Shown: positions 17,569 through 27,444, counted from the first letter of the stretch. The stretch: 64,000 nucleotides of DNA from Paludibacter sp963678465 (GCA_963678465.1 OY782858.1:3679810-3743809); one strand, 5' to 3'. Translations and numbers: made by a program. Notes: generated from the letters alone by a model not told the origin.

Positions 17569-17602
17569 ATCCCCTCGTTTTTTAAATGAGGGGATTTTTT
17601 TT
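17569..17602 (+). terminator. Rho-independent terminator of the rpmB-rpmG-DUF4295 unit
   Basis: ATCCCCTC pairs with GAGGGGAT, followed by a run of eight T. Confidence 0.9.
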
Positions 17603-17625
17603 GCGGTTTAGTCAGAAAAAATCCT

Positions 17626-17633
17626 TAATTTTG
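17626..17633 (+). promoter_or_regulatory. -7 box for ftsY
   Basis: TAATTTTG matches TAnnTTTG; a TTG at 17601-17603 is 22 bases upstream, slightly long for a -33 element. Confidence 0.5.
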
Positions 17634-17733
17634 TAGTTCATTCGTTTCAGCTGTAAATAGGCCAACCTGCCAATTTACAAATTATTAGAAAAGTAAATTG
17701 TAATCAATTTTTGCTAAAACCATAGACAATAAA

Positions 17734-18684
17734 ATGGGTATTTTTAATTTTTTCAGTAAGGATAAAAAAGAAACACTTGACCAGGGTTTATCAAAGACCA
17801 AAGAGAGCGTTTTTTCGAAGATATCGAGGGCTGTAGCCGGTAAATCAAAGGTCGATGATGAGGTGCTCGATAATCTCGAAGAAGTACTGATAACTTCGGA
17901 TGTGGGCGTAGAAACAACGCTTCGCATTATTGGTCGCATCGAAGAGCGTGTAGCAAGGGATAAATATGTGGGTACATCGGAGTTGAACGGTATTTTGAAA
18001 GAAGAAATTGCCGGGTTGCTTGCCGAAAATAATTCGGATATGCCCATGGATTTTGATAGCCCTCTGCCCAATAAACCTTATGTGATCATGGTGGTGGGTG
18101 TCAACGGCGTTGGTAAAACAACAACTATCGGGAAATTGGCTTATCAGTTCACCAAGGCCGGGAAAAAAGTATATTTGGGTGCAGCCGATACTTTCCGTGC
18201 TGCTGCGGTAGAGCAGTTGGTAATTTGGGGAGAACGTACGGGTGTGCCTGTTATCAAACAAAAAATGGGCTCGGATCCAGCTTCGGTGGCCTACGATACG
18301 CTGGCTTCGGCGAAAGCCAACAATGCCGATGTCGTAATTATCGACACTGCGGGAAGGTTGCACAATAAAGTGAATTTGATGAACGAGTTGTCGAAAATTA
18401 AAAACGTGATGCAAAAAATAGTACCCGATGCTCCGCACGAAGTGTTGTTGGTGCTCGATGGTTCTACTGGGCAGAATGCGTTTGAACAAGCCAAGCAATT
18501 TACAAAAGCAACTGATGTAAACTCTCTGGCTGTAACTAAATTGGATGGTACTGCTAAAGGTGGTGTGGTTATAGGAATTTCCGACCAGTTTAAAATTCCT
18601 GTAAAATACATTGGTTTAGGCGAAGGTATGGAGCACCTACAGGTGTTCGACAGGAATGCTTTTGTCGCTTCATTGTTCGAATAA
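17734..18684 (+). CDS. ftsY: Signal recognition particle receptor FtsY
   Basis: A 316-residue SRP GTPase. The N-terminal helical N domain (about 20-100) is followed by the G domain, with G1 GVNGVGKTTTIGKLA at about 129-143, DTFRAAA, G3 DTAGRLHN and G4 TKLDGTAKGG. It has only a short acidic/basic leader and no membrane anchor, as is usual outside E. coli. It docks ribosome-SRP complexes at the membrane. The neighbours rpmB, rpmG and DUF4295 upstream are the usual Bacteroidota context. Confidence 0.96.
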   Translation: MGIFNFFSKDKKETLDQGLSKTKESVFSKISRAVAGKSKVDDEVLDNLEEVLITSDVGVETTLRIIGRIEERVARDKYVGTSELNGILKEEIAGLLAENNSDMPMDFDSPLPNKPYVIMVVGVNGVGKTTTIGKLAYQFTKAGKKVYLGAADTFRAAAVEQLVIWGERTGVPVIKQKMGSDPASVAYDTLASAKANNADVVIIDTAGRLHNKVNLMNELSKIKNVMQKIVPDAPHEVLLVLDGSTGQNAFEQAKQFTKATDVNSLAVTKLDGTAKGGVVIGISDQFKIPVKYIGLGEGMEHLQVFDRNAFVASLFE

Positions 18685-18707
18685 TCAATCCATTTTTTTG
18701 TCGCTTT

Positions 18708-20714
18708 ATGAAAAAATTACTCTCCCTTTTTGTGCTTGTGTCCATAGCTTTGAGTCCTGTATTTGCTCAGCAGCATTTTTCGCTTCTGTCGCCCAATGGA
18801 AAACTGAAAGCTGAAATTGTGATCCACAAAACCATAGAATACTCGGTTACTCATGCCGGAGATATTATGGTGGCGCAGTCGCCTGTGGCTTTGAAGCTAA
18901 GCGATGGTCGTGAATTGGGAGTTCGCCCTCAGTTGCTAAAAACCAAAAAACAAACCGTAAATGAGCAAATAGCTGCGGTAATTTACAAAAAAAATAAAAT
19001 TACAAATCACTATAATGAGCTAAAAATGAGTTTTAAAGGTGATTATCAACTTGTTTTCAGAGCTTACGATGATGGTGTGGCCTATCGTTTTGTGACGACA
19101 ATGAAACAACCGTTCTTTGTCGAAAACGAAACGGCTGTTTTCAATTTTCCGGCGAATCAAAAGCTTTTTGTAGCTTATGTCGACGACCGAAACGGGGCGA
19201 AAGACACATTTGAGAAGCAGTTCTACAATTCGTTCGAAAACAGATACGAATATATTTCTCTATCGGAATGGAATAGCAAGAGGCTTGCATTCAGTCCATT
19301 GGTTGTGGAAGGCGTACGTGGAAAAAATGTATGTATCGCCGAATCGGATGTGCTGAATTATCCAGGAATGTTTTTAAATAATGCCAGCGGATCGAACAGT
19401 TTGAAGGGAGTTTTTGCTCCTTATCCTAAAGAAACCAGGCAGGGCGGTCATAACCTTTTGCAGGACGAAGTGCAGTCTGCTGAGGCATTTATAGCCAAAT
19501 GCAATGGCAATACAGTGTTTCCATGGCGAGCCATTATTGTTTCCGCAAACGATTATGAACTGACCAACAATGATATGGTTTATAAGTTAGCCACCCCAAC
19601 ACAGATTTCTGATTTAACATGGATTAAACCGGGCAAAGTGGCATGGGATTGGTGGAACGACTGGAATTTGTATAATGTGAATTTCAAAACCGGGGTAAAC
19701 AATACAACCTACAAATATTATATCGATTTTGCCGCTAAATATGGCATTGAATATGTAATCCTCGACGAAGGATGGGCTGTAAATCTGAAAAACGATTTGT
19801 TTCAGGTTGTACCCGAAATCGACCTGAAAGCCCTGGTAGCTTATGCCAAAAGCAAAAATGTGGATTTGATACTTTGGGCCGGGTACAATGCTTTCAATAA
19901 AGATATTGAAGGCGTTTGCAAACATTATTCTGAAATGGGAATCAAAGGTTTCAAGATAGATTTTATGGATCGCGATGATCAGCTGATGGTCGATTTCCAC
20001 TATCGCACTGCCTGTATAGCTGCCAAATACAGGATGTTGGTCGATTTTCACGGAACTTACAAACCTACCGGACTGCAGCGCACTTATCCCAATGTAATTA
20101 ATTTCGAGGCTGTACATGGTTTGGAACAAATGAAATGGTCGGAACCAACTGTCGATCAGGTGACTTACGATGTGACAATTCCATTTATACGTATGGTGGC
20201 CGGTCCGATGGATTATACACAGGGAGCTATGCGCAATGCAACGAAGGACAATTACCGACCCATTAATTCGGAACCCATGAGTCAGGGAACACGATGCAGA
20301 CAATTGGCCGAATATGTAATTTTCGAATCGCCCCTGAATATGTTATGCGATAATCCATCGAACTATATGAATGAAAATGAATGCACAGAATTCATTGCAC
20401 AAGTGCCTACTGTGTGGGATGAAACCGTGGCTTTGAATGGCGAAATTGCAAAATATGTATCCATTGCCCGGAGGAAAGGAAGCGATTGGTATGTGGGCTC
20501 GATGACCAATTGGGATGCGCGTACGCTTGACCTGGATCTTTCATTTCTCGGAAGCGGAACTTTCGTAGCACAACTTTTCAAAGATGGAAAAAATGCAGAT
20601 CGTGTGGCTCGCGACTATGTGAATGAGCTGATTGATATACCTGCGGATAGAAAATTGAAAATAAATTTGGCGCAGGGTGGGGGATTTGTAATGAAAATAA
20701 GCCGGCTGAACTAA
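18708..20714 (+). CDS. Glycoside hydrolase family 97 protein, exported
   Basis: A 668-residue enzyme with a signal peptide ending near PVFAQ (residue 20). The GH97 beta-sandwich N-terminal region is followed by a (beta/alpha)8 catalytic domain with VAWDWWNDWN, YVILDEGWA, the aspartate-rich KIDFMDRDDQ near residue 420 and FEAVHGLEQ near 467. GH97 enzymes act on alpha-glucosides or alpha-galactosides. The Asp in KIDFMDRDDQ at the nucleophile position fits the retaining branch better than the inverting SusB branch, but the substrate cannot be assigned. It starts only 23 bases after ftsY and interrupts the common ftsY-rimO neighbourhood. Confidence 0.88.
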   Translation: MKKLLSLFVLVSIALSPVFAQQHFSLLSPNGKLKAEIVIHKTIEYSVTHAGDIMVAQSPVALKLSDGRELGVRPQLLKTKKQTVNEQIAAVIYKKNKITNHYNELKMSFKGDYQLVFRAYDDGVAYRFVTTMKQPFFVENETAVFNFPANQKLFVAYVDDRNGAKDTFEKQFYNSFENRYEYISLSEWNSKRLAFSPLVVEGVRGKNVCIAESDVLNYPGMFLNNASGSNSLKGVFAPYPKETRQGGHNLLQDEVQSAEAFIAKCNGNTVFPWRAIIVSANDYELTNNDMVYKLATPTQISDLTWIKPGKVAWDWWNDWNLYNVNFKTGVNNTTYKYYIDFAAKYGIEYVILDEGWAVNLKNDLFQVVPEIDLKALVAYAKSKNVDLILWAGYNAFNKDIEGVCKHYSEMGIKGFKIDFMDRDDQLMVDFHYRTACIAAKYRMLVDFHGTYKPTGLQRTYPNVINFEAVHGLEQMKWSEPTVDQVTYDVTIPFIRMVAGPMDYTQGAMRNATKDNYRPINSEPMSQGTRCRQLAEYVIFESPLNMLCDNPSNYMNENECTEFIAQVPTVWDETVALNGEIAKYVSIARRKGSDWYVGSMTNWDARTLDLDLSFLGSGTFVAQLFKDGKNADRVARDYVNELIDIPADRKLKINLAQGGGFVMKISRLN

Positions 20715-20783
20715 GGTGGTAGGTCATTGTTGTAGAGATTGAATATTAAATCTCTGAAATCGAATTTTTTAATTAAGAATTGA

Positions 20784-22091
20784 ATGTCAAAAACAAAAAA
20801 TAGTAAAGGAACTGTAGATGTAGTAACCATGGGTTGTTCAAAGAATCTGGTGGATTCTGAGCAGTTAATGCGTCAGTTTGATGCACTGGGATATAAGGTG
20901 CGCCATGATGCCGAAAAGCCTGATGGAGAAATCGTGATTATAAATACCTGTGGCTTTATAGGCGATGCAAAGGAAGAAAGTATCAATACAATTTTGCAAT
21001 TTGCCGAACGCAAAAAAAAGAAGAAAATGGACAAACTCTTTGTTATGGGTTGTTTGTCCGAAAGATATTTAAAAGATTTGGAAGCCGAAATTCCTGAGGT
21101 GGATAAGTTTTACGGAAAGTTTAACTACACCAATATACTTACCGATTTAGGTCAGGAATTCAGAGCCGATTTGCGTTTGGAGCGCACGCTGACAACTCCA
21201 GCTCATTACGCTTATCTGAAAATTTCGGAAGGTTGTAACCGCAGTTGCTCTTATTGTGCTATTCCCATCATTACCGGAAAACATCGCTCACGTTCGATGG
21301 AGGATATTGAAGGAGAAGTGAAAAACCTTGTTGCACAGGGAGTGAAGGAGTTTCATGTCATTGCACAGGACTTATCGTCTTACGGATTAGATAAATATAA
21401 GTCGCTTAAGCTTCCTGAATTAATCGAACGTATTGCCGATATTCCCGGTGTGGAATGGATACGTTTGCATTATGCTTATCCGGCACAGTTTCCTTATGAT
21501 ATTTTGCGGGTGATGCGTGAACGTCCCAATGTTTGCAGTTATCTCGACATTGCTTTGCAGCATGTGAGCGATCATATGCTTAAAATTATGCGCCGGAATA
21601 TCACCAAAGAGCAAACTTACGATTTGATAAAACGTATACGGGAAGAAGTGCCAGGTATCCATCTCCGTACCACCATGTTGGTTGGTCATCCTGAAGAAAC
21701 AGAAGAAGACATTGAAGAGCTGAAAGCATTTATGAAGTTTGCACGTTTCGAACGACTAGGCGCGTTTACTTACTCCAACGAAGAAGGAACTCATGCCTAC
21801 AAAACTTATGAGGACAATATCCCTGAGGATGTGAAACAGGAAAGACTGAATGATATCATGGCCCTGCAACAGACTATTTCGGCCGAAATAAATCAAACCA
21901 AGATTGGCACTAAAATGAAAGTGATGATCGACAGAAAAGAAGGTGATAATTATGTGGGAAGAACTGAGTTTGATTCACCCGAAGTAGATCCTGAAGTGTT
22001 GATTCCGCTCTCCACCGAAGGTGTAACTATCGGTGAGTTTTATACTGCCGAAATAACCGATGCCAGTGAGTTCGATTTGTATGCCCGTTGA
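20784..22091 (+). CDS. rimO: Ribosomal protein S12 methylthiotransferase RimO
   Basis: A 435-residue radical-SAM methylthiotransferase. It has the N-terminal UPF0004 domain (VVTMGCSKNLVDSEQL, with INTCGFIGDAKEES), the radical-SAM core cluster CNRSCSYCAIP near residue 151, and a C-terminal TRAM domain. The opening residues and the CSKNLVDSE motif separate RimO from MiaB and MtaB. It adds a methylthio group to an aspartate of ribosomal protein S12. A second methylthiotransferase, mtaB, lies at 34.6 kb on the other strand. Confidence 0.95.
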   Translation: MSKTKNSKGTVDVVTMGCSKNLVDSEQLMRQFDALGYKVRHDAEKPDGEIVIINTCGFIGDAKEESINTILQFAERKKKKKMDKLFVMGCLSERYLKDLEAEIPEVDKFYGKFNYTNILTDLGQEFRADLRLERTLTTPAHYAYLKISEGCNRSCSYCAIPIITGKHRSRSMEDIEGEVKNLVAQGVKEFHVIAQDLSSYGLDKYKSLKLPELIERIADIPGVEWIRLHYAYPAQFPYDILRVMRERPNVCSYLDIALQHVSDHMLKIMRRNITKEQTYDLIKRIREEVPGIHLRTTMLVGHPEETEEDIEELKAFMKFARFERLGAFTYSNEEGTHAYKTYEDNIPEDVKQERLNDIMALQQTISAEINQTKIGTKMKVMIDRKEGDNYVGRTEFDSPEVDPEVLIPLSTEGVTIGEFYTAEITDASEFDLYAR

Positions 22092-22162
22092 AAAAAACCA
22101 GCAATTAATTGATTTTTGATGAACAAGGGAGATGTATATGCTCAAATTTTTATTACAACAAC

Positions 22163-22453
22163 ATGAATAACAAAGAATTAATTTCAAATATCGCGGCAAA
22201 AATGCAACTCCCTAAAAAAGAGGTGGAGGAAATGCTGGACGCAACAGTTTCTGCATTCGTTAGCGAATTGGCTGATGGCAAAACGATTGGGATTCATGGC
22301 TTTGGTCAGTTGGAAGTTAAGAAGAGAGAAGAGCGCATTTCAGTTCATCCGGCCACTCAGGTGCGAACTTTAATTCCACCAAAGTTAGTAGTAAATTTCA
22401 AGCAAAGCAATACACTTAAGGATAAAATTAACGCTCTGACAGATCATGAATAA
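22163..22453 (+). CDS. HU family DNA-binding protein
   Basis: A 96-residue HU/IHF fold protein. It has the N-terminal helices NKELISNIAAKMQLPKKEVEEML and the beta-arm region IHGFGQLEVKKREER. The start is the ATG at 22163, because the longer frame back to 22109 adds residues unlike any HU. The arm lacks the classic GRNP motif and has ISVHPAT, so DNA contact may differ from canonical HU. It overlaps the following HU-fusion gene by 8 bases, indicating translational coupling and possibly partner proteins. Confidence 0.85.
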   Translation: MNNKELISNIAAKMQLPKKEVEEMLDATVSAFVSELADGKTIGIHGFGQLEVKKREERISVHPATQVRTLIPPKLVVNFKQSNTLKDKINALTDHE

Positions 22454-24050
22454 AGATAAAGTCTCAACGCAGGAATTGATCAAGCAATTAGCTAAACGAC
22501 TAAATATCAACGAAAAACTTGCAGAAGATTTTCTGAAAGCAATGTTTTCGACAATGGAAGAGGAGTTGCTCAGAGGAGAACCTGTGAAGGTGAAAAACTT
22601 AGGTGTTTTTAAGTTACAATGGAACGAACCGCGCAAAAGCGTAGATGTGACAACCGGTGACGAAATCATGCTCGAAGGTTATAATAAGATATCCTTTACG
22701 CCCGATTCGAAATTGAAAGATATAGTAAATGAGCCATTTGCTTATCTTGAACCTGTTTTGCTCGATGGCGATAGTCCGGTGCTCGAACCGGTAAAAACCG
22801 ACGAGGGCTTTGATACTTTGAACATTCTGAGTGGTCAGGCTGCCGAGATAAAATCACTTCTTTCAGAGATAAGTGCGCTCTCGGAAAACAATACGCAACA
22901 GGAAGATGAGACTGAACCGCATGACGATGATGAACTAAATATCGAATTGTCTGAAATGCAGTATAATATAGGGGAAGAAAAGGTGGAAAAAGAAGATGCT
23001 TCATCTGAGCCTGAATGGATAGAAGACGAAAATGATGAGAGTCTGAATTTGGATACTGAACTCACAACGCCGATTGATGCAGAAAAGGATGCGAAAGTGG
23101 AAAACGTCGAAAGCATTCTGGCTTCGGTTGAAAGCGCCGAAGATAAGGGGATTGCTGGAGTTGAGAATGAAGAAATAAAGCCTGCCGGACAGTCTGTAAG
23201 TGAGGTAGAAGTTATTAGTCAAAAGCCTGAAAATGAAGAAAGCCTGAACGAACAAGCCGAAGACAAATCAGAGAAAAATGCAGAAGAGCTTACACGAAGG
23301 AATAGAGGGGAGATGCTTAGGGCTGCTTCTGTTCGCAAGGAAGTTCCGTTTCAAATGCTGGGACAACCAGGTATTTTGTCGACTCCCGAGCCCTTTACAC
23401 TTCGGGTTAAATCAAATGGGAAAAGAAATAACGGTTGTCTGATTTTTATACTTATATCTTTTCTGCTTGTAGGCGGATTTATTGTAAATTATTATCTGTC
23501 GTCGGCAACAAGATGCTGGATAAAATACACATTGTTGTCCGAAGAAACAGCTCATAAAATCTCAAATTTTGATGAAACGGTTGCCAATTGGTTGTCGGAA
23601 TTTAAGTTGTGGTTTGCCGACGAAGAAGAACCCGAAATTGCTATCGACCCGATGCCTATACCGGAGGAATTGGTGCCAATTGAATACGATACTTTAGCTA
23701 CCGATTCTGTTCCCGAAGTAATAACTGAAGAACCTGTAGAAGAGGTGGTTGATAGTTTGAAGATTTTGTTTGATGGTCCCCGGAAATACAATAAATTCCT
23801 TGGTGCAGAAACAATAAAACAGGGAAGCCGTTTGACTTTGATTGCCGAACGTTACTATGGCCTGAAAGATTTTTGGGTGTATATTTATGAAGCAAATAAG
23901 GAGCGTATCGCCAATCCAGATAATTTACCTCTCAATGTAGAAATACGTATACCTCAGGTGGACAAACGATTAATTGACAAAAATAATCCAGATTGCATTA
24001 AGAAAGCAAAGGAATTGCACGACTTGTATGTAAAGAGAAAGGTTAATTAA
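22446..24050 (+). CDS. HU-like domain protein with one transmembrane helix and a C-terminal LysM-like domain
   Basis: A 534-residue protein. Residues about 1-95 form an HU/IHF-type domain (STQELIKQLAKRL, VKNLGVFKLQW). About 100-300 is a highly acidic low-complexity linker. A single hydrophobic helix lies at about 336-356, and the C-terminal 90 residues resemble LysM (IKQGSRLTLIAERYYG...NLPLNVEIRIPQ). If the helix is a membrane anchor, the HU part would be cytosolic and the LysM part periplasmic. That arrangement could link the nucleoid or a DNA site to peptidoglycan. HU fused to envelope domains is known in Bacteroidota, but the role is not. It is coupled to the small HU gene upstream. Confidence 0.8.
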   Translation: MNKDKVSTQELIKQLAKRLNINEKLAEDFLKAMFSTMEEELLRGEPVKVKNLGVFKLQWNEPRKSVDVTTGDEIMLEGYNKISFTPDSKLKDIVNEPFAYLEPVLLDGDSPVLEPVKTDEGFDTLNILSGQAAEIKSLLSEISALSENNTQQEDETEPHDDDELNIELSEMQYNIGEEKVEKEDASSEPEWIEDENDESLNLDTELTTPIDAEKDAKVENVESILASVESAEDKGIAGVENEEIKPAGQSVSEVEVISQKPENEESLNEQAEDKSEKNAEELTRRNRGEMLRAASVRKEVPFQMLGQPGILSTPEPFTLRVKSNGKRNNGCLIFILISFLLVGGFIVNYYLSSATRCWIKYTLLSEETAHKISNFDETVANWLSEFKLWFADEEEPEIAIDPMPIPEELVPIEYDTLATDSVPEVITEEPVEEVVDSLKILFDGPRKYNKFLGAETIKQGSRLTLIAERYYGLKDFWVYIYEANKERIANPDNLPLNVEIRIPQVDKRLIDKNNPDCIKKAKELHDLYVKRKVN

Positions 24051-24222
24051 TTGAATTATTGCAAGGTAAAAGGTTCTGTATTTATTTTTTAAAAGCAGAA
24101 TTTTTTCATAACAGAGTTCTTAATAAATATTGATGAAGCTCTGAAAGCGGGGATTATACTGTTATGAATGTAAATTCAGGTTAATAGTTATTAAATCAAT
24201 GATATAGCACCCCAAATAACAC

Positions 24223-24230
24223 TATATTTG
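24223..24230 (+). promoter_or_regulatory. -7 box for the moxR/bat operon
   Basis: TATATTTG matches TAnnTTTG, 37 bases before the moxR ATG. Confidence 0.5.
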
Positions 24231-24267
24231 CTATCTAAAATTACTTATAAAATTTAAAGTATTATAT

Positions 24268-25263
24268 ATGGATCAATCTGTTGATATTAGAGAACTTAAC
24301 GAAAAAATTGAAAGGAAAAGTTCGTTTGTGGATGCACTTGTAATGGGCATGGACAAGGTGATTGTTGGCCAAAAGCATTTGGTGGAATCATTGCTGATAG
24401 GCTTACTCTCGGATGGTCACATTTTGCTCGAAGGGGTTCCCGGCCTGGCTAAAACTTTAGCCATTAAAACGATGTCCGACTTAATTAAATGCGATTTTAG
24501 TCGTATTCAGTTTACTCCCGATTTATTGCCTGCCGATGTAATTGGTACGATGATTTACAGCCAGAAAAGCGAAGAATTCAAAATTAAAAAAGGACCTATT
24601 TTTGCAAATCTTGTATTGGCCGATGAAATAAACCGTGCGCCGGCTAAGGTTCAGAGTGCCTTGCTCGAGGCCATGCAGGAACGTCAGATTACGATTGGCG
24701 AAAACACATACAAACTGGAAGAACCTTTCCTTGTGTTGGCAACTCAAAACCCGATCGAACAGGAAGGTACTTATCCACTTCCTGAAGCACAGGTGGATCG
24801 TTTTATGCTTAAAGTAGTGCTCAACTACCCTAAAAAAGAAGAAGAACGATTGATCATTCGTCAGAACTTGCTGAAGGAAAAACCAAAAGTACAAGCTGTA
24901 CTTTCACCCAAAGATATTATCGAGGCTCGGGACATAGTACGTCAGGTTTATATCGACGAAAAAATTGAAAAATACATAGTTGATATTGTTTTTGCTACAC
25001 GTTTTCCTCAGGATTACGGACTTGATTCACTAAAAGATATGATTTCGTTTGGTGCATCACCACGTGCTTCTATCAATCTGGCTTTGGCCGCACGTGCTTA
25101 CGCATTTATTAAACGTCGCGGATATGTGATTCCTGAAGACGTACGTGCTGTATGTTACGATGTTATGCGCCACCGCATCGGGTTGAGTTACGAAGCCGAA
25201 GCCAATAATATGACTACTGAAGAAATTATTACTGAAATTCTCAATGCTATTGAAGTGCCTTAA
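24268..25263 (+). CDS. MoxR family AAA+ ATPase
   Basis: A 331-residue AAA+ protein with Walker A LEGVPGLAKT near residues 53-62, Walker B LVLADEINRAP near 115, and sensor 1 LATQNPIEQEGTYPLPEAQ. MoxR ATPases act as chaperones for von Willebrand factor (VWA) proteins. Here it heads a moxR-DUF58-batABCDE cluster, the Bacteroides aerotolerance operon layout, so its likely clients are the VWA proteins downstream. It has its own -7 box. Confidence 0.93.
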   Translation: MDQSVDIRELNEKIERKSSFVDALVMGMDKVIVGQKHLVESLLIGLLSDGHILLEGVPGLAKTLAIKTMSDLIKCDFSRIQFTPDLLPADVIGTMIYSQKSEEFKIKKGPIFANLVLADEINRAPAKVQSALLEAMQERQITIGENTYKLEEPFLVLATQNPIEQEGTYPLPEAQVDRFMLKVVLNYPKKEEERLIIRQNLLKEKPKVQAVLSPKDIIEARDIVRQVYIDEKIEKYIVDIVFATRFPQDYGLDSLKDMISFGASPRASINLALAARAYAFIKRRGYVIPEDVRAVCYDVMRHRIGLSYEAEANNMTTEEIITEILNAIEVP

Positions 25264-25424
25264 ATAATTTGCCAATAATTGAATTTGCCAATAATTTAAT
25301 TTGCCAATAATTTAATATGCCAATGTGCCAATTATTTACATTAGCACATTATTCAAATTAGCACATTATTCACATTGGCATATTGGCACATTATTCACAT
25401 TAGCATTTTGGCACATTAGTTCAT
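25264..25424. repeat. Low-complexity direct repeats between moxR and the DUF58 gene
   Basis: Imperfect tandem copies of TTTGCCAATAATT are followed by copies of ATTAGCACATTATTCACATT. The region separates the two first operon genes and holds no gene; the reading frame through it is only a fortuitous extension of the DUF58 gene. Confidence 0.7.
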
Positions 25425-25432
25425 ATAGATGT

Positions 25433-26299
25433 ATGGAAACGAGTGAATTATTAAAAAAGGTACGAAGGATAGAGATCAAGACAAAAGGTTTGTCGAAAAA
25501 CATCTTTGCAGGCGAATACCATTCGGCTTTCAAAGGTCTTGGTATGACATTCGCCGAAGTACGTGAATATCAGTATGGCGACGACATTCGTTCCATCGAC
25601 TGGAATGTGACTGCACGTTTCGGTCATCCTTACATAAAAGTGTTTGAGGAGGAACGTGAATTAACAGTTGTTTTGTTGATCGATGTTTCCGGTAGCCGGG
25701 ACTTTGGGTCGGTGTCGCAGATGAAAAGGGATATTTTTACCGAAGTGGCTGCTACTATTGCATTTTCTACAATTCAGAACAACGATAAAATTGGTGTTAT
25801 TTTCTTTTCGGACAAAATAGAGAAGTTCATTCCACCTAAAAAGGGTCGTAAACATGTTTTGCAGATTATTCGCGAGCTTATCGACTTCAAGCCCGAAAGC
25901 AACCAAACAAACATTGCCGCCGCATTGCGATATTTTACGAATGCAATTAAGAAAAGCTCTACTGCATTTATTATTTCCGACTTTATCGATACCAATTTTG
26001 AAAAGGAGATGATAATTGCCAACCGAAAGCACGATGTGGTAGCTTTGCAGGTTTACGATGCCCGTGAGGCCGAATTGCCCGATGTGGGGCTTATAAAGCT
26101 CAAGGATGCTGAAACCGGTCGACGCATTTGGGTGGATACTTCGGACAAAAGGATGCGCACTACTTACAAGCATTCGTGGGGAGAAAATCAGCTGGCGCTT
26201 CAAAAAACATTCACCAAATCGGGGGTCGATTCTGTATCCATGACAACTTCGGAGGATTATGTGCGGGCGTTGATGAAGCTTTTCAAAATGAGAGCCTGA
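25433..26299 (+). CDS. DUF58 domain protein of the bat operon
   Basis: A 288-residue protein. The start is the ATG at 25433 (METSELLKKVRRIEIKTKG); upstream codons lie in the repeat region. The DUF58 motif YQYGDDIRSIDWNVTAR is near residues 50-66. It is followed by a VWA-like domain with a metal-binding DVSGS near 84-88. It is thought to be a client of the adjacent MoxR ATPase. Cytosolic or membrane-associated; no signal peptide. The function in aerotolerance is inferred from the cluster. Confidence 0.9.
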   Translation: METSELLKKVRRIEIKTKGLSKNIFAGEYHSAFKGLGMTFAEVREYQYGDDIRSIDWNVTARFGHPYIKVFEEERELTVVLLIDVSGSRDFGSVSQMKRDIFTEVAATIAFSTIQNNDKIGVIFFSDKIEKFIPPKKGRKHVLQIIRELIDFKPESNQTNIAAALRYFTNAIKKSSTAFIISDFIDTNFEKEMIIANRKHDVVALQVYDAREAELPDVGLIKLKDAETGRRIWVDTSDKRMRTTYKHSWGENQLALQKTFTKSGVDSVSMTTSEDYVRALMKLFKMRA

Positions 26300-26372
26300 G
26301 AACATTATTTTTACATATTTACACCTTACAATCAAAAAGGTTAAAAGTTGAGAGGTTGATAATTAAACTTTT

Positions 26373-27338
26373 ATGAGAAAGATACTTATTTTTTGTATTG
26401 TATTTTCTAGTACTTTTTTTGTTCATCTGTTGGCTCAGAACATAACAGTTACTGCGCGCATCGATTCTGCTTCGATGTGGATAGGCGAGCAGACAAAATT
26501 ATCGTTCGAAATTTCGCAACAACCCGACCAGAAGGTAGTTACACCTCTGTTTTCGGACACTATAGTAGGAGGGCTCGAAATTGTTGAACCAATGAAGGCT
26601 GATACCGTAACCTCACCCGATGGACATTTGCTGGTAACGCAGCATTATGTTGTTACTGCTTTTGAAGATTCGTTGTTGTATATTCCGCCTTATCCTTTTG
26701 TGCTCAATGGCGACACTACATGGTCCAAATCACTCTCGCTAAAAGTGATACAACCTTTTGTTATCGATACGGCTTCGAATCAGGTGACCGATATTAAATC
26801 GGTTTTCACGCCAAAGTTTTATTGGAAAGGATTGATTCGTATGATATTGATTGCTTTACTTATCTTGTTACTCATCGTAGCGCTTGTAATTGTGGTGCGG
26901 CGGTTGATGCATAAAAAATCTATTTTTGTGTCAGCTTCACCCGAACCGGTTTTACCGCCCTACGAAGTGGCAATATCAAAACTGAACAGTATAAAACAGC
27001 AAAAGATGTGGCAGCAAAACCGGACAAAAGAATATCATACAGAGCTTACCGATGTGATAAGGGAGTATATCGAAAGAACTTTTGACATTCCCTGCATGGA
27101 AATGACATCCGACGAGATAGTAGCACACCTAAATCACCTGAAATTTGAATCAAAACAAGCCTATGTGGCTTTGTTGCAATTGCTTCATTTGGCCGATCTT
27201 GTTAAATTTGCAAAATGGAATCCGGCCCCCGATGAACATGAATTGAGCTTAAGCAACGCTTTTTTATTTGTGGATCAAACAAAAATTGAGGAGTCTAAAA
27301 CAACTGAAGATGCAAATGAAGAAATCCCAAGTGAATAA
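26373..27338 (+). CDS. Membrane-anchored protein of the bat operon (BatD-N/DUF4381-like)
   Basis: A 321-residue protein with a signal peptide (to about LLAQ, residue 22). An extracytoplasmic beta domain (about 25-140) is followed by one transmembrane helix at about 158-180 and a cytoplasmic helical domain with the segment ELTDVIREYIERTFDIP. This build is that of the protein usually found between DUF58 and batA in Bacteroidales. The tail resembles the cytoplasmic helical region of BatD. The exact function is unknown; cotranscription with its neighbours is likely. Confidence 0.75.
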   Translation: MRKILIFCIVFSSTFFVHLLAQNITVTARIDSASMWIGEQTKLSFEISQQPDQKVVTPLFSDTIVGGLEIVEPMKADTVTSPDGHLLVTQHYVVTAFEDSLLYIPPYPFVLNGDTTWSKSLSLKVIQPFVIDTASNQVTDIKSVFTPKFYWKGLIRMILIALLILLLIVALVIVVRRLMHKKSIFVSASPEPVLPPYEVAISKLNSIKQQKMWQQNRTKEYHTELTDVIREYIERTFDIPCMEMTSDEIVAHLNHLKFESKQAYVALLQLLHLADLVKFAKWNPAPDEHELSLSNAFLFVDQTKIEESKTTEDANEEIPSE

Positions 27339-27444
27339 ATAAGGTGTTTTCAGAAGTAAAATCAGATAACAGTTGCTGTAGCTGATTTGCCGCTTTTAGC
27401 TCCTTTTTTGTTTATAGGTCGTAACTTTTCAAATCAAAAAAACA

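Noticed and set aside
25264..25424. Possible CRISPR array
   Set aside because: Units are short, of unequal length and not separated by unique spacers; no cas gene nearby.
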